Positions 39,267-47,691 of a stretch of DNA of 47,851 nucleotides are shown here, piece by piece. The stretch is from a virus, in IMG/VR virus record IMGVR_UViG_3300020020_000052, positions 1 to 47,851 of that record; one strand, written 5' to 3'. Within the stretch, counting starts at the first letter, position 1. Each line of letters opens with the position of its first letter. Position numbers and translations under genes: made by a program. The notes below the pieces were generated by a model. It was not told where the DNA came from, ran no database searches, and saw nothing but the letters and a program-made list of their open reading frames with translations.

Positions 39267-41624
39267 TCACTTGCGCTCTGTGCGGTCCTTGAACCGGCCC
39301 CGGTGGCCGGTCTGTTCCTCGTTTAAACGATCCCACTCCCGAAGGTAGCGTAGGAAGCCATGCCGGTCGCCATCGGCGAAGTAGCCTTCCAGCGTCATTT
39401 TCAGCACCGCGTCGGTGTCCTCGGGGTTGAGCCGTTCGGCGCCATCGCGCGTCATGGTGTTGAAGTCCCGCCGCGCCCTGGTCGTGTCGTCGGTGATCGT
39501 GGGCGTAGCGCTGCGGCTCTGGCCGACCGGGTCGCGAGGCCCAGGCAGCATGTCGGCCTCACGGGCCTCGGCGTCGCCACCAGTAGCGAGCGTCGCAGTG
39601 GTGGCGGCGGCCCCGCCCGTGGTCCGGCCGGACTTGGCCGCCCGCGCGAGGTGGCCAGCGACGGCCTTCCACGAAACAGTCTTCTCGCCCGCGAACACCT
39701 CCTTGTTCAGGTGCGCGGCGATGCCCTCGTAGGTTTCCCCTGCGCGGCGCATGGTCAGCACCAGCTCGCTAACTGACGGATCGGCAAGCGGGGACGTGGC
39801 GCGCGGGTGCGCCTTGTCGGTGTAGGGCGTCTTGAGCCGGTGTGCGACCGTGTCAGGGTGCACGCCCAGCTCATCGGCAATCTTGGAGTAGGTCATGCCG
39901 CTGTCACGCATCTCGCGCGCCTGCTCCAGCATGTCGCCGTCGAGGGCCTTCTGCCGCTCCCACACGGGGCGCACGGCCGGCGCCGTTTCAGGGAGCGTGT
40001 CCTTGGCGGCGAGGCTCCGCGGGTCGGACCCTGTTTCCCGCGCCACGGCAATCTTAGGCAGCTTGTCCGTGGTGTCGTCGGCCAGCCCGAACCAGCCGCG
40101 GATCGTGGCCTGCATCTCGGGGTCGCCCTTGTGCCTGCGGATGAGCGCGGTCATCTCCGTAACTTGCTCCGGCGTCAGCTTCGCCACGTTCTCGGCGACG
40201 GCCCGCCCAGGGGCGGCGGCCCGCTCCTGACGCTCGGTATGGCGCTTGGCCGCCAACTTCTCAGCCACAGTCTCCTCGCCGCGAAGGGCCTTCCGGTGCT
40301 GCGAAACGAGATTGTGCACCGACTGCTCATTCATCGTGTCGGGGAACTTGGCCTGGTACTGGGCGATGATTTCCTTGCCCGAAAGGGTCTGGTCCGCGGC
40401 AAGCTGGCGCACAAATTCGCGATGGTCCGGGCTGTCCACTTTGCGGCGCTTGGGCGCGGAGCCAAAGGCGGCCAGTTCCGTGCCGGAGTCGTCGGCCTTG
40501 TCGGCGGCGGTGCCGGGCGTCTTTGGCGTCTTGCCGGGCGTGACGTGCTTGGCGTACCACAAGTCCATCGCCGTCCATTCGTCAGCGATGCGGCCGAAGT
40601 CTTCGGGTTTAAACGCGGTCGCTAGCCTCCTGACGGCCACTCCGCCGGTGCTGTTGTCGCGGCCGGAGGCCTTTGCCCCGGCAATAGCTTCCTGCACGGC
40701 CTTGTGCTCGGCGGCCAGCTCCTGCTGGATGGCCAGCGACCGCTCAAGGAACTCCTTGGGCTGGGTGCGCTTCATTTCGCCCACGAGCTTGGGGAGGTCC
40801 CCGTCGAAGGCTGGAGGCTTGCCAGCCAAGGACCCTAGGGTGCCACGGCCGCCTCCGGCGGCGGCGCGCACGGAGCCGCTGGTGCCGACCGTCTCGAACA
40901 CGGCCTTGAGGGCTTCGCCGCCCACGGGAGAGTTAGGGTCCCTTTCGCCCGGCCGGTAGTTCTGGGCAAGCTCCATGGCCCGTTTCGGCCCGGCCATCAG
41001 GCCCTCGGCCATGTCGCCGGCATTGCGCGCGTTCTCTTCGCCAGTGGGAAGCTGTGGCTTCCCGCCTAGGGCGCCGGGCTGGCCGTAGCCTTTGCCTGCG
41101 CCCATGATGCGGCTCAGGACGTCCTTGAAACCGCCTTGGCCCTGGACCTCGACGTTCTCACTCTCGCGCTGGCCAGGCGTGTAGGTCTGGCCGCTCGCGG
41201 TGAGCGCGTCGCTCGCCCCGCGTAGGGTGTTGGCCTCGGCCGCGGGGTTCTCGCCGCTGGTGCCGAACGGGGCCATGGGGTAGGCCGCTTGGCCTAGGGC
41301 TTCGCGCATGGGCGAGCCGAACTTGAGCATGCCGCCGTACTCAACCGCCAGCGTGTTGATGGCCGACTTGTTGAGGTTGGACTGCGACTGGGCGGCGGCA
41401 CTGATGGCGTCGTCGGCGTTAGCCGGCGGGACGCGGCCCTGGAGCTTGCCGCCGATTTCCGTGGCGTTCATCGGCTGGGTCGCCGGCTGTGGGGTCGGGA
41501 TTTGGGGCATGCCGGCGCCGGGCCCCGCCAGCTCGGCCGGTGGGGGTGGCGCTTCGTTGCCGGGGAGCTGGCCGCCCATCTGGGTCAGCAGCTCAAGGAA
41601 GCCGGAGCCGTCTGTCGGGCCCAT
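39267..41624 (-). CDS. Large internal virion protein with HTH-like units (probable)
   Basis: 785 aa. The N-terminal half is Gly/Pro/Ala-rich. At least three helix-turn-helix-like stretches follow: around 395-445 (KEIIAQYQAKFPDTMN), around 565-600 (GMTYSKIADELGVHPDTVAHR) and around 620-665 (GETYEGIAAHLNKEV). Such units are unusual in a virion protein and suggest DNA contact inside the head or after ejection. Position in a run of large proteins before the holin fits podovirus internal core proteins. It overlaps the preceding gene by 1 nt (TAATG). Contains elements 39319 and 40605. Confidence 0.55.
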   Translation of the reverse strand: MGPTDGSGFLELLTQMGGQLPGNEAPPPPAELAGPGAGMPQIPTPQPATQPMNATEIGGKLQGRVPPANADDAISAAAQSQSNLNKSAINTLAVEYGGMLKFGSPMREALGQAAYPMAPFGTSGENPAAEANTLRGASDALTASGQTYTPGQRESENVEVQGQGGFKDVLSRIMGAGKGYGQPGALGGKPQLPTGEENARNAGDMAEGLMAGPKRAMELAQNYRPGERDPNSPVGGEALKAVFETVGTSGSVRAAAGGGRGTLGSLAGKPPAFDGDLPKLVGEMKRTQPKEFLERSLAIQQELAAEHKAVQEAIAGAKASGRDNSTGGVAVRRLATAFKPEDFGRIADEWTAMDLWYAKHVTPGKTPKTPGTAADKADDSGTELAAFGSAPKRRKVDSPDHREFVRQLAADQTLSGKEIIAQYQAKFPDTMNEQSVHNLVSQHRKALRGEETVAEKLAAKRHTERQERAAAPGRAVAENVAKLTPEQVTEMTALIRRHKGDPEMQATIRGWFGLADDTTDKLPKIAVARETGSDPRSLAAKDTLPETAPAVRPVWERQKALDGDMLEQAREMRDSGMTYSKIADELGVHPDTVAHRLKTPYTDKAHPRATSPLADPSVSELVLTMRRAGETYEGIAAHLNKEVFAGEKTVSWKAVAGHLARAAKSGRTTGGAAATTATLATGGDAEAREADMLPGPRDPVGQSRSATPTITDDTTRARRDFNTMTRDGAERLNPEDTDAVLKMTLEGYFADGDRHGFLRYLREWDRLNEEQTGHRGRFKDRTERK

Positions 41625-44302
41625 TACTGTAGCTCCTGCTGGGGTGGGGGGTCTTTGTGCCGGCCAGCGCGCATAAACGCGGCGCCATGGTGAACGCCGT
41701 TCACTGTCTCGTCATGTAGGCGGTCGATCAGGGCTTGGGCGTGGGTCAGCTGGCGCCGGCCGTTGTAGAAGGCCCGCTCGCCTTCAGTGATGCCGGACGG
41801 GATACGACGCAACAGCCCGGACTCGATGACCGGGTCAAAGACGGCGTTGGCCAGCAGCTTGACGGTGGCCTCTTTCTCGGCCATCTGCCCCACCTGAGCC
41901 TGCATCACGCGCGCCCAATAGGCCGGCAACGCCAGGGCCCCGGCGGAGCCGCTGGAGGTGCCGTGGGCGATGGCCCGGCCGATGTGCAGGCCAACGATCT
42001 TGGCCATGAGGTTGTAGCCTTGGCGGAGGATCGCATCGAACTTGGCGCTGGGCTGGCCCTTTTCGAGGATTTCGGCCGTGGCGACCAGGCGCTGCAAGCG
42101 CTCGAAAGCCTTCGGGTCCGTGCTGAACAGGGTCTTAAACGCCTCGTTTAAACGTGGTTCGGCCAAGGTTTCTTTGATGTCCACGAAGCTCTTGGACGTG
42201 GCGAACAGTTCTTCGACCAGGGTGCGGCGAAGCCCTTCCACAGCGCGAATGTCCGGGTGCGGGCCGTCAGCGCCGAACGAACTCATGAGCTTGGTGACGT
42301 CGCGGCGTGGATCGGTCGAGCCGAGGATGGCGCGGGCCGACGCTTCCGGGTCCCTGGCCGTGTACTGGGCGAGGGCGCCTTTGGTGATATAGGCGCGCTC
42401 GTTGGCCAGCTCCGTGGTTTCCTGGGCGACTTGCTGGAGCCTGCGCGTCAAGCTCGTCATGCGGTCGATCTTTTCGGCGTTCTTCTGTAACCACTGGGCG
42501 CCGCCCAGGGCTTCAGCGGGCGCCTCCGGGCTGCCGCGCATAGCCGCCTTGGCGCCTGCCTCTCTGGCGGCGTTCACGTACTGTTGGCGCACGGCCTCGT
42601 CTAGCTGGCCAACCATGGCCGCCTCTTCGTTGCCGGCGGTCATGACTCCGCCGGTGCCCGGCGCCATCGTGCCCATGCGTCCGGCGGCCGGGGTAAGGGG
42701 CCGGCGGGCCTCATAGACCTGGCGGACGCCGCGGAGATAGCCTAGGAGCTTGTCGACGGTTTCCTCCGGCAAGATGCGGGGCGCGTTGTCATAGTCGCGG
42801 CTCAGGATGTCCGCCAGCGGCCCGCGCGTGAACCGGTCGTTAAAGATGCGGCTCATGGCCGCGGCTTGCTGGAGCGGCACGTTGTTGGGGTTCTGCGCTG
42901 CGATTTCGGATTGGATCAAGTCCGCCAGCTGATAGAGGCGGGCCTGTAGCTCGCGGTTCGGCTGTTTGATCGCGGAGCCGCCGGCCTCCTTGGCCTCCTT
43001 CAAAACCTGGGAGCGGATGCTATCCCGGCCGGCGAGCATCGACAGCCGGACAGAGCCGGCGCCGTCATCGTCAATCTGGAGGATTTGCCGGGCCCTGTCG
43101 TTCGGGAAGTTACCCGCCGCCACGCGCTGGTTCGGGTGAGTCAGGACGTCCTCGGCCCAGGCCCTCAGGGCGTCGGTGTGGATACGCACGTTGCGGTCCA
43201 CGCGGCCCCAAAAGCGGTCGACCACGCCCGAGGCCTTTTGCTCGACGTTCTCCAGGGTGGAGCGGAACCGGTCGCTCATCGTGGCGTTCGACGCGCCCGA
43301 AGTAGAAATGCTGTTGATGGACCGCGTGATTTGCCGGTCGATGGCCTCGACTTCGCCAGACAGCTGTTCGGCGGCGAACTGGCGCGCGTAAATCGCGTCA
43401 ACCGGCTTGCCAGCGACGATGGGCATGGTTTCGCGGGCGCCGACGCCGGCCAGCTTCTCGCGCTCAAGATGGTAGCTCATCGGCAGGCCCATGCGGCCGG
43501 CGTTCGGGTCGCCGGACAGCCTCTGGTGCAGGCTGCGGGTGAGCGGAATCCCGGTGCGGCGCACGCCTTCAATGCCTGCAACGCCCGTGACCAGGCCGCC
43601 GGCCATCTCGCCCACGGTTTCGCCGATCTTCTCACCGACCGGACCCAGGGACTCTGTGCCAAGGGCGGCGTCCGCGGCGTCGCCAGCGAAGCGCCCAACA
43701 GGTCCGCCATATTCTTTGCCCGCGGCCATGCCGGGAACCCCCGCGACAGTGCCGACCAGGGTGTGGGCGGGCTTGTCTACCGCAAAGCGGCCAAGGTCTT
43801 TGACGGCTTGCCGACTGCCAGCCTCTAGCGAACCGGGGACACGGCCACTGGTCGCCGTCACTTCCTCGGCGGACCGTACTGCGCTTAAACGCGGACCAGC
43901 CGTCCGGATACCCACCATGGCCAGCATGGCGTCCGGGAACATGGCGCCGATCTTACCGCTCAGCGATTCGCTGTTCATGTTGGGCGAAACAAGGCCCATC
44001 TCTTTCATGGCGTCGCGGATGGCCCGTTGGGCGTTGCCGGGCTTTTCCAGGAAGTTCTTCCCGGCGTGCCCTAGCAGTTCGTTCACGACTTCGACAGGGA
44101 AACCGACCATGTCGGCAATTCGCGCGTAGGCGTTGCTCAGCACGTTGTCGACCGCGCCGACAGGCCGGGCTTCTGGCGCCTCCGGCGCCTCGCCGTCGCC
44201 CAGGGTCTTGAGGGCGTCATCAAGCGGGTCTAGGCCCTTGGGCTGGGGCTGGACGGAGGTCGGCCCTAGGGCCTCCAAGGCTTCGTCAAGTGGGTCGGCC
44301 AT
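41624..44302 (-). CDS. Large internal virion (ejection) protein (probable)
   Basis: 892 aa. Starts with a repeated peptide (DPLDEALEALG, DPLDDALKTLG). Residues ~170-260 are Gly/Ala-rich with amphipathic stretches (VGTVAGVPGMAAGKEYGGP), such as could insert in membranes. The rest is helical with Ala/Arg. Size and place suit a podovirus ejection protein, but no enzyme motif is seen. Contains elements 41669, 42144 and 43881. Confidence 0.5.
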   Translation of the reverse strand: MADPLDEALEALGPTSVQPQPKGLDPLDDALKTLGDGEAPEAPEARPVGAVDNVLSNAYARIADMVGFPVEVVNELLGHAGKNFLEKPGNAQRAIRDAMKEMGLVSPNMNSESLSGKIGAMFPDAMLAMVGIRTAGPRLSAVRSAEEVTATSGRVPGSLEAGSRQAVKDLGRFAVDKPAHTLVGTVAGVPGMAAGKEYGGPVGRFAGDAADAALGTESLGPVGEKIGETVGEMAGGLVTGVAGIEGVRRTGIPLTRSLHQRLSGDPNAGRMGLPMSYHLEREKLAGVGARETMPIVAGKPVDAIYARQFAAEQLSGEVEAIDRQITRSINSISTSGASNATMSDRFRSTLENVEQKASGVVDRFWGRVDRNVRIHTDALRAWAEDVLTHPNQRVAAGNFPNDRARQILQIDDDGAGSVRLSMLAGRDSIRSQVLKEAKEAGGSAIKQPNRELQARLYQLADLIQSEIAAQNPNNVPLQQAAAMSRIFNDRFTRGPLADILSRDYDNAPRILPEETVDKLLGYLRGVRQVYEARRPLTPAAGRMGTMAPGTGGVMTAGNEEAAMVGQLDEAVRQQYVNAAREAGAKAAMRGSPEAPAEALGGAQWLQKNAEKIDRMTSLTRRLQQVAQETTELANERAYITKGALAQYTARDPEASARAILGSTDPRRDVTKLMSSFGADGPHPDIRAVEGLRRTLVEELFATSKSFVDIKETLAEPRLNEAFKTLFSTDPKAFERLQRLVATAEILEKGQPSAKFDAILRQGYNLMAKIVGLHIGRAIAHGTSSGSAGALALPAYWARVMQAQVGQMAEKEATVKLLANAVFDPVIESGLLRRIPSGITEGERAFYNGRRQLTHAQALIDRLHDETVNGVHHGAAFMRAGRHKDPPPQQELQ

Positions 44303-44311
44303 GGCTCACCT

Positions 44312-46012
44312 TTACTCGGTCCGGAACGGGACGCGGACTTCGCCGGGCTTCTTGCGGCCCTGCGCCTTGCGGTCGTTGATGTAGGCGCGCATACGGGTCT
44401 TCTGGCCGGACGTCATCTTGGGGCCGTTCTCCTGGACCCAGCTGTTCAGCGTGGAGTCGTCCATAACGTCCAGCGTGTTGTCGGCCGGGAGCTGGATTTG
44501 CTCCTTCTCCGCCGCCTTGGCCGCCGGCTTCGCTGGGGTGCCGGGGTCGTTCGGGTCGCCGGTTACGGCGCGCTCGACTTGGCTCCGGCTCGGCACGGCC
44601 TGCAACAGCGACTTGGCACTGTGGCCTGCCTTGCCGGCGCGGATTAGCTCCTCCATCTCTTCCATCTCGGCAATGGAGGGCATGGCTCGCAGTACGGCGT
44701 CGGTGCGGTACGCCTCATGCGAGGCGCCGATGCGGTCCTTTTGGGCGATGTTGGGGTCGCGGCGCTGACGCTGGTGAATCTGTAGCTCACTCTCCAGGTA
44801 CTGGCGGATTTGCTTGGCCTTGCCGATTTCGTGGGTCGGGTTCGACGTCGGCCCCAGGTCGGGCAGCAAGTCCCTGAGTACTTCGTATTGCGCCTTCAGC
44901 GTCCGGCCGCCATCGGCGCTCAGCAAGCGCATGAGGTTGACGTTGTACAGGCGCAAGGCGTCACGCTGGTTCTTGACCTCGGACATGGCAAGGTCCGGCG
45001 AGATGTTGCCGGCGACGCCGCCGATGCCCTCGCCAAGCCAGCCCACGGCGCCCGCGCCGAGAAACATGTTGGCCGGGTGCTTCAGCTTCGCCTTGCGGCC
45101 ATCCGGCTTCTCCATCGGGTCCACCTCTCCGGTGCCCTTGCCAGGGCCCGAGTCGGCGCTTTCCTCCGGCGTGTTGGCGATGTGGCGAATGACCTTGCCG
45201 GTGACGACGTCGATGATCTTGCGGTTGACGCCACCCAGGCCATCGGGGACCGAGGATAGGACGCGGGTCTTGGCGCGGATTTGCCGATGCTCCTCCTCGG
45301 TAATTTCCTTCTTGGCCAGCATTTCGTCCAAGGCCACTTCCTGGGCGTTCTGGCGGCGCGCGGTGGCGTCCTTGCCCTGCTCGAACTGGGCACGCTGCTC
45401 GGGCGAGAGGTTCATGTAGTATTCGCTGGCCTGCACCTCGGCGGTGGGCACGCCGCGGAACGAGCCCTCGACAGGCATGCCCGTCCGTTTGTTGCTGTAG
45501 CCTCCGGCGTGGCCAGGCGCGGTGTCGCGGTACTCTAGTTCGGGCGTCGAGGCCTTCAACATAGATTGTACGAGGCCGATGGCCCGTTCGGGCGGAACGC
45601 GCATAGCGTTCTTGGTGAACACGGGGTCGGCCAGAATCTGGGGAAAGAGCTTGGCCGGGTCCATGTCCGGGTTCTCGGACCGGATCGCGTTTACACGCGT
45701 CATGATGTCATTCTCGGCCTGCGACACGGCGCGCGTCTCGCCCATTGCCCTGTTCGTGCGGCGCTCGGCTTCGTTGAGCTGCACCTGGTGCGCCGTGGGT
45801 ACGCCCATAAGGTGGTCGACGAAGCCCATGAGGGTGCCTTGCTGGCCGGCGGCACGCGGCGCGCTGTAGGCCGGCGCCTGGGTCGGGCTGGGCATGGGCA
45901 AGTTGACCATCGGCGGCTGTTGCGGCTCCGGGGCAGGCGGAGGCGTGCCGGGCGGGTCGCTCGGCTGCGCAAACAGCGACGTGATGAACTCGAATGGATT
46001 TCCGCCGGCCAT
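44312..46012 (-). CDS. Large virion-type protein, unknown
   Basis: 566 aa. The first ~60 residues are Pro/Gln-rich and disordered; the rest is charged and helical, including EVALDEMLAKKEITEEEHR. The C-terminus is basic (RKKPGEVRVPF). Not recognised; grouped with the internal virion proteins by position, with 9 nt to the next gene. Contains element 45687. Confidence 0.5.
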   Translation of the reverse strand: MAGGNPFEFITSLFAQPSDPPGTPPPAPEPQQPPMVNLPMPSPTQAPAYSAPRAAGQQGTLMGFVDHLMGVPTAHQVQLNEAERRTNRAMGETRAVSQAENDIMTRVNAIRSENPDMDPAKLFPQILADPVFTKNAMRVPPERAIGLVQSMLKASTPELEYRDTAPGHAGGYSNKRTGMPVEGSFRGVPTAEVQASEYYMNLSPEQRAQFEQGKDATARRQNAQEVALDEMLAKKEITEEEHRQIRAKTRVLSSVPDGLGGVNRKIIDVVTGKVIRHIANTPEESADSGPGKGTGEVDPMEKPDGRKAKLKHPANMFLGAGAVGWLGEGIGGVAGNISPDLAMSEVKNQRDALRLYNVNLMRLLSADGGRTLKAQYEVLRDLLPDLGPTSNPTHEIGKAKQIRQYLESELQIHQRQRRDPNIAQKDRIGASHEAYRTDAVLRAMPSIAEMEEMEELIRAGKAGHSAKSLLQAVPSRSQVERAVTGDPNDPGTPAKPAAKAAEKEQIQLPADNTLDVMDDSTLNSWVQENGPKMTSGQKTRMRAYINDRKAQGRKKPGEVRVPFRTE

Positions 46013-46015
46013 GAT

Positions 46016-46870
46016 TTACCCCATCCCTGGAATTGGCATAGAGCCGCCGCCCAGGCCCTTGGGGAAGAGGCCGGGGAAGATGCCCTTGCTGGAGGTGCTG
46101 GTGCCTGTGCTCGTGGAGCTTTGGCCGGTGACCGGCGCGGTGACCTGGGAGGCGATCTGGAGCGCCTTCAGAAGGCCCTCGCTGCGTCGCTGGAACTCTT
46201 GCAAGCCGCGCTCGATTCCCATGTCTTCGATCATCCTCGGCAGGCCCTGGGCCTGGAGGTTTTTCATCAACGCGTCCACGTCCTGCTGCTGGAGGGCGAC
46301 GGCCTGCTGCTGGTTGGTGCGTTCGTTCTTGAATTGTTCGTTGCCCATGTTGGTGCCGATGTCACTCAACATGTTGGCGCTGGCCTGGGTCGCAATGGCT
46401 CCAGCGCGGTTAAACGCGGACGAGCCGCCGGTGGCCGGCTGCCCGGCGCCGCCGCCCTGGGAGAACTGGCCTGCGACGGCGAACTTGCCCGGCAAGGACC
46501 GGGACAGGGTTTCTTGCAGGCCCTGGAGGGTGGGCCTCTGCGCAGCCCGGACGGCGGCGTCAAAGAATGGGTTCGCGCCCTCTTGGCCTGGGAGGTACTT
46601 GCCGCCCAGGACGTCGCGAAGGTACTGCTGCCTAGCTGGGTCGGTTGCGACGCCCTGAATTTGGTCGATGGCGCCCTGCTCGCCCGGACGCATCCCCGCT
46701 ACGAACGGGCCGCCGTACTGCGGGCCGCCGCCGCTTTTGTAGAACTGCTCCAGCGTGTCGCTGAAGCCGCCCCTCATCCGCTTGAACTCTTCGGGAGTCA
46801 AGTCGACCGGGTTGCTGGAGCTTGACTGCTTGCTGGCGCTGCCGCCGAACAGTTCTGTGGTCAGAGTCAT
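46016..46870 (-). CDS. Virion-type protein, Gln/Gly-rich
   Basis: 284 aa from the ATG at 46870 (TAGGA upstream); longer in-frame starts run into the GNAT-like gene. Residues ~10-60 hold a Ser/Gly-rich linker and KRMRGGFSDTLEQFYKSGG. The middle is Gln-rich helix (NEQFKNERTNQQQAVALQQ). The C-terminus is Gly/Ser/Pro-rich. Such Gln-rich helical proteins are common among internal or tail proteins of podoviruses. Contains element 46406. Confidence 0.5.
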   Translation of the reverse strand: MTLTTELFGGSASKQSSSSNPVDLTPEEFKRMRGGFSDTLEQFYKSGGGPQYGGPFVAGMRPGEQGAIDQIQGVATDPARQQYLRDVLGGKYLPGQEGANPFFDAAVRAAQRPTLQGLQETLSRSLPGKFAVAGQFSQGGGAGQPATGGSSAFNRAGAIATQASANMLSDIGTNMGNEQFKNERTNQQQAVALQQQDVDALMKNLQAQGLPRMIEDMGIERGLQEFQRRSEGLLKALQIASQVTAPVTGQSSTSTGTSTSSKGIFPGLFPKGLGGGSMPIPGMG

Positions 46871-47276
46871 CGTCGGTCCTAAACTCGTAGACAGCGGCCT
46901 TCTGCCGGGCCTTGGGGAAGCCGGCAAGCCACTGCGCAGGGTTGTCCTTCTCGGGGTCGATGACCGCCGCAAGGGAAGTATACCCTGCACGGTGGAGGAA
47001 GGCTAGCACGGATGCGATGAGAGCGCGTTTAAGCGCAACAGGGGTGCAGCCCAAATACAACAGCTCGGCGCTGCTGTCCGTCAGGTGCACGATGGCCAGC
47101 CCGTCGACCTGGGACCGGGTCATGCCGGCGGCCCAGACAATGGCGCGGCCCGCATCCATCCGTTCGGCAAGCCAAGTTTGGGCTTCGGCACTTTCCGTCC
47201 AGGCGTCCAGCCAAACAGCAACCGGGGGATAGCCCAGGACGCCAGGTTCTTCGATCTGCGCAATATGGCCCGTCAT
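46632..47276 (-). CDS. GNAT-like protein (3' end overlaps the next gene)
   Basis: 214 aa from the ATG at 47276 (TAGGAG upstream). Residues 1-~135 have the strand-helix pattern of small phage GNAT-like proteins (VDGLAIVHLTDSSAELLY; PVALKRALIASVLAFLHRAG; WLAGFPKARQKAAVYEF). The remaining ~80 residues overlap the next gene and look like out-of-frame sequence, so the real stop may be near 46868 with a frameshift, or the overlap is genuine. In some podoviruses a GNAT-like protein is an internal virion protein. Element 47025-47036 lies inside. Confidence 0.5.
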   Translation of the reverse strand: MTGHIAQIEEPGVLGYPPVAVWLDAWTESAEAQTWLAERMDAGRAIVWAAGMTRSQVDGLAIVHLTDSSAELLYLGCTPVALKRALIASVLAFLHRAGYTSLAAVIDPEKDNPAQWLAGFPKARQKAAVYEFRTDDDSDHRTVRRQRQQAVKLQQPGRLDSRRVQADEGRLQRHAGAVLQKRRRPAVRRPVRSGDASGRAGRHRPNSGRRNRPS

Positions 47277-47286
47277 GCGTAGGCTC

Positions 47287-47691
47287 CTACTGTTTGAAGA
47301 TTGAGAAGGGGAACGGTAGTTGAAACTGCGGCTCTGGCTCTGGGGCAGGCGGACGCTGTTTGCGGACCTGGGCAAGCTGGACCCGGCACTGGTTCAGGTC
47401 CCTGGTGCTTTTACCTATAAAGACTTGGCTTTGCACGATGAATCCAAACCACAGGAAGGCGCCCAAAACGCCGACCGTGACGACGGTCACCCAGTCCTCC
47501 AAGATATGCTTGAGGCCCGGCCAGAAGATGGTCGTCCAAGCCCAGGCCAGAACGCTGAACAGCGCACTGAGGATTATCGGCGCCACGGCGGCGACGACAC
47601 CCCAGATGGCCACGGTGACCGATGCGGCGGCAGTTGCGGCGGCCCCGGCGACGGAGGCTAACCCGCCCAATAAGCCCAGTATACCTATCAT
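47287..47691 (-). CDS. Membrane protein coupled to the lysin
   Basis: 134 aa. Start overlaps the lysin stop by 4 nt. Residues ~4-55 are strongly hydrophobic (two helices, GLLGGLASVAGAAATAAA and VAPIILSALFSVLAWAW), a third follows at ~66-88 (VTVVTVGVLGAFLWFGF), and the C-terminal 45 residues are polar and Pro-rich. It may be a holin-like or lysis-control membrane protein, or anchor the lysin; not assigned to a family. Confidence 0.55.
   Translation of the reverse strand: MIGILGLLGGLASVAGAAATAAASVTVAIWGVVAAVAPIILSALFSVLAWAWTTIFWPGLKHILEDWVTVVTVGVLGAFLWFGFIVQSQVFIGKSTRDLNQCRVQLAQVRKQRPPAPEPEPQFQLPFPFSIFKQ

Larger units (their letters stand above)
721..47036. repeat. Dispersed palindromic 12-mer GCGTTTAAACGC (whole-genome family)
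   Basis: Copies at 11/12 or better start at 721, 871, 7132, 11754, 11826, 12810, 14584, 16318, 18744, 20169, 20577, 21922, 22617, 24427, 24797 (12/12), 25258, 25846, 27068, 28242, 30723, 32976, 34474, 37653, 40605, 43881, 45687, 46406 and 47025. Copies at 10/12 start at 5226, 8068, 11798, 11812, 17997, 21887, 28114, 28817, 28970, 29680, 33094, 36127, 39319, 41669 and 42144. One half (TAAACGC or its complement GCGTTTA) is usually intact, and the single change most often falls at positions 4/9 or 5/8. Sites lie both in genes and between them, on both arms. Confidence 0.85.

Noticed and set aside
39807-40625. Long plus-strand ORF of 272 aa opposite the 785-aa protein
   Set aside because: No ribosome-binding site; its composition is that of a complement-strand shadow in GC-rich DNA, and the minus frame has clear HTH motifs and operon context.
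45566-46825. Plus-strand ORF of 419 aa
   Set aside because: Lies opposite three well-placed minus-strand genes, has low-complexity Gly/Leu/Val/Arg sequence and no start signal.
721-47036. CRISPR-like or tandem repeat array from the recurring 12-mers
   Set aside because: Spacing is irregular from tens to thousands of bp and no spacers of constant length exist; they are dispersed sites.
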